This document shows positions 59,774 through 64,000 of a DNA stretch of 64,000 nt, piece by piece. A model generated the notes under the pieces. It made no database searches. It was not told where the DNA came from and worked only from the letters and a program-made list of their open reading frames with translations. A program made the position numbers and the translations under genes. Origin of the DNA: VXLM01 sp034421575 (lineage in GTDB: Bacteria; Chloroflexota; Dehalococcoidia; Lucifugimonadales; VXLM01). The DNA lies in the NCBI GenBank assembly GCA_034421575.1, contig DAOUKG010000023.1:54606-118605 (forward strand), written 5' to 3'. Position 1 is the first letter of the stretch. Each line of letters opens with the position of its first letter.

Positions 59774-60403
59774 TCAAGTCCGCCGAAGTCTCTCGCTCAA
59801 CTTAGGAATGTCTATGTTGCCCCAGCAAGCTTTTGTGAGTTCGGAACCCTGTGGTGGAAATGCGCCGTGGATCACCTTGATGCCCTTTGCCGCTAGGGAC
59901 TGCACGACGGGAATGAAATCACGGTCGGAGGACACGAGAACGGCCACATCGTAATTGTTGTCCCAAGCCTGGCCCATCATGTCGGTTGCAATTGCGGTAT
60001 CCACACCCTTTTCTTCGGTGCCCCGCATGCTGCTGCCGCAGTGCATGCATTGCGAGACTACCCTGTGACAGGACGGACACTTGGGGCCTGTGACCTTCCG
60101 TCGCCTTTCGTACATCCTTACTGTCACTCCGGGGCCTCTCGGAAGAATGTTCAGCGCCCACCTTCGCAGGTTCTCTTCATTTGGGTTGTTCGGGTCATAA
60201 GAGCCGTATACTCTCATTCCCTGATATTCCAGAGGCGTTGCAGGATCAACAACGCGGGCAGTCTGCTCCGCCAAGTGGCGGCCAAGTCCGAACCAGTCAA
60301 TGCGGAAGTCCGTTCCCAGGATATTCTTTATCGAAAGCTCGAAATTCCAGAAATCGACGAAAATCTGCACTCGATTGCCGGGGTTGTCGGAAGTGGCGCT
60401 CAA
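59774..60403 (-). CDS. NYN-domain ribonuclease with zinc ribbon
   Basis: A 209-residue NYN/PIN-like nuclease. Acidic active-site residues: D17 (IFVDFWNFE), D135 (KGVDTAIATD) and D160/D162 (VSSDRDFIPV). An unusual zinc ribbon (C109-x2-C112-x6-C119-x2-C122) is inserted before the second acidic strand. The family cleaves RNA, often in decay or defence. Start is TTG 60403 behind AGGGAACTGGA. It reads opposite to the two-component system and shares the 263-bp upstream region with it. Confidence 0.85.
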   Translation of the reverse strand: MSATSDNPGNRVQIFVDFWNFELSIKNILGTDFRIDWFGLGRHLAEQTARVVDPATPLEYQGMRVYGSYDPNNPNEENLRRWALNILPRGPGVTVRMYERRRKVTGPKCPSCHRVVSQCMHCGSSMRGTEEKGVDTAIATDMMGQAWDNNYDVAVLVSSDRDFIPVVQSLAAKGIKVIHGAFPPQGSELTKACWGNIDIPKLSERLRRT

Positions 60404-60595
60404 TCCAGTTCCCTAGGAAATGGCACGGGGATGCGCGAAGGCATCCCCGTTGAGAATACTTAATCGGGCCGCCGTTCTTCCCGTCTGCCGGGCGGCTTCC
60501 CGATGGGTTGTAATGTCCACAGTGTACCGACCACTTTGAATACTTGTCAACTCCTGCTGCGGACTCATGACCGACGGTCCTCATTCGGCACACGC

Positions 60596-60623
60596 TTGGG
60601 AACACACTCAACTCTATTATAGA
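60596..60623 (+). promoter_or_regulatory. Possible promoter of the two-component operon
   Basis: TTGGGA (60596-60601) and TATAGA (60618-60623) with a 16-bp spacer; the GTG start follows 43 bp later behind AGGAGG. Weak evidence. Confidence 0.35.
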
Positions 60624-60666
60624 CTTGTGATGAGTAGACCGCCGGAAATCAGGAGGAAATCCCAGG

Positions 60667-61386
60667 GTGACATCGGACGCGAAGCTCGACCGGAAAACGG
60701 TCCTCATCGTGGAAGACGAGGACAACCTCCTCGCGCCGTTGCGGTACAACCTCGAGCGCGAGGGATATCGTGTCGTCACGGCGACCGATGGCGGGGAGGG
60801 CCTGGAGTTCGCGCGGCAGGAGTCGCCCGATATCGTGGTCCTCGACATCATGCTGCCCACCATGGACGGCATACAGGTCTGCCGCATCCTCCGCAGCGAG
60901 AGCGCGGTGCCCATCCTCATGCTCACGGCCAAGGGCGAGGAACTCGATAAGGTACTGGGACTCGAAATGGGCGCCGACGACTATATGACCAAGCCGTTCA
61001 GCATGAGGGAACTCCTCGCGCGGGTGAAGGCGATGCTCCGGCGCTCGGAACTTGGCGCTGCCGCGTCCGATGGAAGATCGGAGAACGGGGTCATCACGTC
61101 AGGCGATCTGCGAATGGACGCAGAGGCTCGGCAGGCATTCCTCGGTGGAGTCCCCATCGGCCTGAAGCCCAGGGAATTCGATCTCCTGGCCCTCTTCGCT
61201 GGAAGCCCGGGCAAGGCTTTCACACGGGACGACATCCTTGAGAGAGTCTGGGGCGGCAAGGACAATATCGACCGTCGGACCGTCGACGTTCACGTACGCT
61301 GGATTCGGCAGAAGCTCGGAGAGGGGGACGGCGTCCCCCGCAGGATTATCACCATTCGCGGACATGGTTACCGGTTCGAGGGATGA
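60667..61386 (+). CDS. OmpR/PhoB-family response regulator
   Basis: A 239-residue response regulator. Receiver domain: acidic pair E16/D17, phosphoacceptor D60 (VVLDIMLPTMDG), conserved Thr in MLTAKGEE and Lys in YMTKPFSM. The C-terminal winged helix has PREFDLLALFAGSPGKAFT and RTVDVHVRWIRQKLG. GTG 60667 follows AGGAGG. Its stop overlaps the kinase start (ATGA), showing tight coupling. The pair resembles PhoB/PhoR or MprA-type systems; the signal is not known. Confidence 0.95.
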   Translation: MTSDAKLDRKTVLIVEDEDNLLAPLRYNLEREGYRVVTATDGGEGLEFARQESPDIVVLDIMLPTMDGIQVCRILRSESAVPILMLTAKGEELDKVLGLEMGADDYMTKPFSMRELLARVKAMLRRSELGAAASDGRSENGVITSGDLRMDAEARQAFLGGVPIGLKPREFDLLALFAGSPGKAFTRDDILERVWGGKDNIDRRTVDVHVRWIRQKLGEGDGVPRRIITIRGHGYRFEG

Positions 61387-62774
61387 CTAGCACACGGGGA
61401 CGGCTGTGGCGTGTCGCGTTGGTCTGCGGCCTAGTGCTGCTGGCCCTGATGACCGTCTCATCCGTCCTGGGCGGCTTGAGCCCGGTCGAGGCGGTCCTGG
61501 CCGTGGCGGGCGTCGTCCTTTCCGTCGCTGCCGTCGCTGCCGGTTACGTCGAGTCCCGTCGCTCCTCCATGTCGATTCGCAAGGTCATCGGGGGCCTGCG
61601 CAGAATTGAGGACGGGGACCTCGACTACAGAATCGAGACCAGGGAAAGCGATGAGACCGGCGACCTCGCGACCGCCTTCAACCGTATGTCGACCTCTCTC
61701 ACGAGCATGATGCGCGACCTGTCGGGGGAGCGAAACAAGCTCTCCGCCGTCCTGGAGACCATGTCCGACGGTGTCATCGTCGTCGATTCGTCTGGTGAGG
61801 TGGAGCTCATCAACGGAGCGGCGGCGGATCTCTTCGAAGTGGGTCTGGACGCCGACCGCACCACTCCATTCTCAGTCGGCCACGACCACGAGCTTCGTCA
61901 GCTTGTTGCCGCCTGCCGCAAGGCCCGAGAACCCCAATACGCCGAGATCATCCTGACCGCCGGTCGACGCACCGTGAGCGCGGTCGCGACGCCGCTCGAT
62001 GATGAGCAGGGCGGGGCCGTTCTCGTCACCCTTCACGACCTCACGGAATTGCGGCAGGTCGAGACCTCGCGCCGCGAGTTCGTCAGCAACGTCTCGCACG
62101 AGTTGCGTACGCCGCTCTCGTCGATCAAGGCGATGGCGGAGACGCTCGAGGACGGAGGGCTGGACGATCCCAGCATAAACGCCGATTTCGTCCGGCGCAT
62201 CCACACCGAGGCCGACCGCATGACGACGCTCGTCAACGATCTCCTCGAACTGACCAGCCTCCAGAGCGGACAGGCCGACATGAAAGCCCAGCAGGTGGAC
62301 ATTGCGTCGGTGATCCGCGAGGAGGGGAGCCGCTACGTCCAGGTGGCGAGGAGGCTTGGCATCGATGCGCGCGTCTCCCTGCCGGACGACCTCCCCAGGG
62401 TGTTCGCACAGGAAGACAGGATGCGGCAGGTCGTTCGCAACCTGCTGGACAACGCCCTGAAGTTCACCCCGGAGAACGGGCGGATAGCCATCACCGCCGA
62501 CGTGGTCCAGGACGCCGTCGAGGTGCGGGTGTCGGACAACGGACTCGGCATTCCGCCCGAATCGCTGCCGCACATCTTCGAGCGCTTCTACAAGGTCGAG
62601 CGTTCAAGGCGGGACGAAGGCAGCGGACTCGGACTTGCCATCGTCAAGAATATCGTTCAGGCGTACGGAGGCGATGTGAGCGTCGAGAGCCGCGAGGGCG
62701 AGGGTTCCACGTTTTCGATTACCCTTGCTATCGCCGAGCCGGCCGCCGCGCCTCTGGTAAGCGTGAGTCCCTGA
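61383..62774 (+). CDS. HAMP-PAS sensor histidine kinase
   Basis: A 463-residue membrane kinase. Two hydrophobic helices near the N-terminus (VALVCGLVLLALMTVSSVLG and VEAVLAVAGVVLSVAAVAAG) with almost no extracellular loop, so it probably senses a membrane or cytoplasmic signal. HAMP about 65-115, PAS about 125-225 (VLETMSDGVIVVDSSGEVEL), HisKA with H239 in SNVSHELRTPLSS, and an ATPase domain with N, G1 and G2 boxes (NLLDNALKFTPENG, DNGLGIPPESL, GSGLGLAIV). The plan (HAMP-PAS-HisKA) is that of PhoR/WalK-type kinases. Confidence 0.94.
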   Translation: MTSTRGRLWRVALVCGLVLLALMTVSSVLGGLSPVEAVLAVAGVVLSVAAVAAGYVESRRSSMSIRKVIGGLRRIEDGDLDYRIETRESDETGDLATAFNRMSTSLTSMMRDLSGERNKLSAVLETMSDGVIVVDSSGEVELINGAAADLFEVGLDADRTTPFSVGHDHELRQLVAACRKAREPQYAEIILTAGRRTVSAVATPLDDEQGGAVLVTLHDLTELRQVETSRREFVSNVSHELRTPLSSIKAMAETLEDGGLDDPSINADFVRRIHTEADRMTTLVNDLLELTSLQSGQADMKAQQVDIASVIREEGSRYVQVARRLGIDARVSLPDDLPRVFAQEDRMRQVVRNLLDNALKFTPENGRIAITADVVQDAVEVRVSDNGLGIPPESLPHIFERFYKVERSRRDEGSGLGLAIVKNIVQAYGGDVSVESREGEGSTFSITLAIAEPAAAPLVSVSP

Positions 62775-62840
62775 GGCAGACCAACTTATGCCAAATCGTA
62801 CCGACTACGCCACAAAAGACGTGAAACAACACCTGTAAAC

Positions 62841-62892
62841 CGTCATTCCGGCGTAGAGCTTGCCCCGTACTCCGATACGGGGCCGGAATCCA
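62841..62892. repeat. REP-like palindrome with nested hairpin
   Basis: CGTCATTCCGGCGTAGAGCT...CCGGAATCCAG with CCCCGTACTCCGATACGGGG at 62863-62882. Nearly identical to 48945-48996. Confidence 0.75.
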
Positions 62893-63002
62893 GAAAATGC
62901 AGCCAAGCGCGAATACTGCGGTATCGCAGATAATTGGCAATACACCACCACAAGTGGCAGGTACGGGACGACTAGACCGGTAGGCGTAAGGAGGATACTC
63001 CG

Positions 63003-63827
63003 ATGCCGGAGGCCCCGGAACTGGAGGTCGTCAAGGGCTTTCTCACCGATCACGCGGTCGGCGTGACCGTCGATGCGGCGCGGGTGCTGAGGCCGAGCGT
63101 CCTCCGCTCGATGGCGGGCGATTTCGAGGGCGATGTCGCCGGGCGCAGCATCGAGGACATCCGGCGCAAGGGCAAGTTCCTGACCCTTGCGCTGAGCGAC
63201 GACCGCCTCCTGGTCATCAACCCCATGCTCACGGGCGGCCTCCAGTGGTCGAAACCGGCTGACCGCGTCTTCAAGCGCACGTGCTTCACCCTGACGCTGT
63301 CCAACGGCAACGAACTGCGTTATATCGATGAGAGGCAGATGGGCCGCGTCTACTACGTCTCGCCCGACCAGGTGGGAGAAATCCCACAGTACGCCGATAT
63401 GGGCCCCGACGCGCTGGACGAACCACTTACCTTGAATGAGTTCAAGGATCGACTCCAACCCTTTCGCGGGGAGATCAAGGGCATCCTCACGAGGGGCAGG
63501 GTGATATCAGGCATCGGGAACGCCTACGTGGACGAGATACTGTGGGAGGCCGAGATCTACCCATTCCGCAAGAAACGGGAATTGACCGACGCCGACCTCC
63601 AGCGCCTCCTCGACTCATCGACACTGGTGATCTCGCGAGCCGTCGGACAGGTACGGGAAGCAATGGCCGGCGACATCCACCGCAAGCGACGCGACTTCCT
63701 GAAGGTACACAACCGGGGAGGAGAACCCTGCCCACGCTGCGGCGCGGCGATCAGCCAGCTCACCGCCAACCAGCGCATAACGAGCTACTGCCGCACGTGC
63801 CAGCCCGGCCTGCTCTTGAGAAGGTGA
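63003..63827 (+). CDS. Fpg/Nei-family DNA glycosylase
   Basis: A 274-residue base-excision-repair enzyme. The start MPEAPELEVVKGFL keeps P2 and E3, the nucleophile and proton donor after Met removal, with Ala where Fpg has Leu and Nei has Gly. The helix-two-turn-helix is RGRVISGIGNAYVDEILWEA and the zinc finger is C243-x2-C246-x16-C263-x2-C266. K59 and other Fpg residues cannot be assigned confidently. Likely substrates are oxidised bases such as 8-oxoguanine or oxidised pyrimidines. Confidence 0.92.
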   Translation: MPEAPELEVVKGFLTDHAVGVTVDAARVLRPSVLRSMAGDFEGDVAGRSIEDIRRKGKFLTLALSDDRLLVINPMLTGGLQWSKPADRVFKRTCFTLTLSNGNELRYIDERQMGRVYYVSPDQVGEIPQYADMGPDALDEPLTLNEFKDRLQPFRGEIKGILTRGRVISGIGNAYVDEILWEAEIYPFRKKRELTDADLQRLLDSSTLVISRAVGQVREAMAGDIHRKRRDFLKVHNRGGEPCPRCGAAISQLTANQRITSYCRTCQPGLLLRR

Positions 63828-63890
63828 ACAGAAAGTTGTTCAATTGGGCCAGTCTATATTGCCAGCCATCAGAGACACCTGCACAACCCC

Positions 63891-63917
63891 CGTCATTCCC
63901 GCGAAGGCGGGAATCCA
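63891..63917. repeat. REP-like palindrome
   Basis: CGTCATTCCCGCGAAGGCGG followed by GAATCCA, between the Fpg/Nei gene and the window end; the remaining bases show no gene. Confidence 0.7.
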
Positions 63918-64000
63918 CTCGGTTCGGCCATCAAGTGACTTTGCATTTGAGAGGGTGTCCAATAAGGCTCCGTTCACCCTGAGCAGCGTTATGCCCCGGG

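Noticed and set aside
1..64000. tRNA, rRNA, riboswitch or prophage signals
   Set aside because: I looked for T-loop motifs, rRNA-like conserved stretches, Moco or other leader motifs and phage genes and saw none that I could support by eye.

Overview
The window is one chromosomal stretch of a GC-rich free-living or host-associated bacterium. No rRNA, tRNA, CRISPR array, prophage or transposase gene could be recognised. The gene mix suggests a member of the Chloroflexota, most likely a SAR202/Dehalococcoidia-type lineage: several Gfo/Idh/MocA oxidoreductases, two phytanoyl-CoA-dioxygenase-like proteins, an enolase-superfamily protein, lipoproteins with long Ala/Pro or Pro/Thr linkers, a DUF3179 lipoprotein, and a genome full of small palindromic repeats. 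That assignment is inference; no marker gene was compared with a database.

Layout. 1-2.0 kb: 3' part of an RCC1-repeat surface protein, then a frameshifted alpha/beta hydrolase. 3.1-5.9 kb: a translationally coupled dehydrogenase plus TIM-barrel glycosidase-like pair. 5.9-7.0 kb: an orphan HigA-type antitoxin and a complete hicAB module. 7.2-12.4 kb (minus strand): DUF3179 lipoprotein, the rpsF-ssb-rpsR operon with an overlapping GNAT gene, and a Fic AMP-transferase. 13-18.5 kb: beta-propeller glycosidase-like protein, SDR-DUF2867 protein, M48 protease, PhyH protein. 18.5-19.4 kb: vapBC. 19.4-26.8 kb: dehydrogenase, lipoprotein, small membrane protein, fbp-fba gluconeogenic pair, rdgB, moaA. 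26.8-28.6 kb: an AT-richer three-gene cassette (OB-like protein plus two DUF488 proteins). 28.6-43.1 kb: orphan VapB, nucleoside deoxyribosyltransferase, DUF1761, enolase-family protein and more dehydrogenases, HhH-GPD glycosylase, PaREP1-like protein, pyrF-DUF951-SDR, phosphotriesterase-like protein, JAMM peptidase, VCBS protein, second PhyH. 43.4-48.7 kb: two divergent, unusually large SBP_bac_5 lipoproteins without permeases. 49.2-56 kb: sialidase-like protein, two more TIM-barrel paralogues, a decayed 3' remnant of a third and a distant relative. 56-59.7 kb: cupin, OpuAC-like lipoprotein, SGNH hydrolase, cupredoxin lipoprotein. 59.8-64 kb: NYN nuclease, two-component system, Fpg/Nei glycosylase.

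How the genes work together. The dominant theme is uptake and oxidation of sugars, sugar acids or related polyhydroxylated compounds: carbohydrate-active TIM barrels and propellers, four sugar-type dehydrogenases, an acid-sugar-dehydratase-like enolase homologue, a lactonase/phosphotriesterase-like protein and solute-binding lipoproteins. Housekeeping genes (ribosomal, ssb, pyrF, fbp/fba, moaA) are interspersed, so this is a core chromosome region with many accessory insertions rather than one island.

The most unusual signals are between genes: a 151-bp miniature inverted-repeat element in three copies, each flanked by TA as expected of IS630/Tc1-mariner targets (one supplies the last base of a stop codon); a second long-inverted-repeat element in two copies; and a small CCCCGTA...TACGGGG hairpin that sits inside several unrelated repeat families, as if it inserted into other repeats. 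Among genes, the OB/DUF488/DUF488 cassette is the best candidate for an undercharacterised system.
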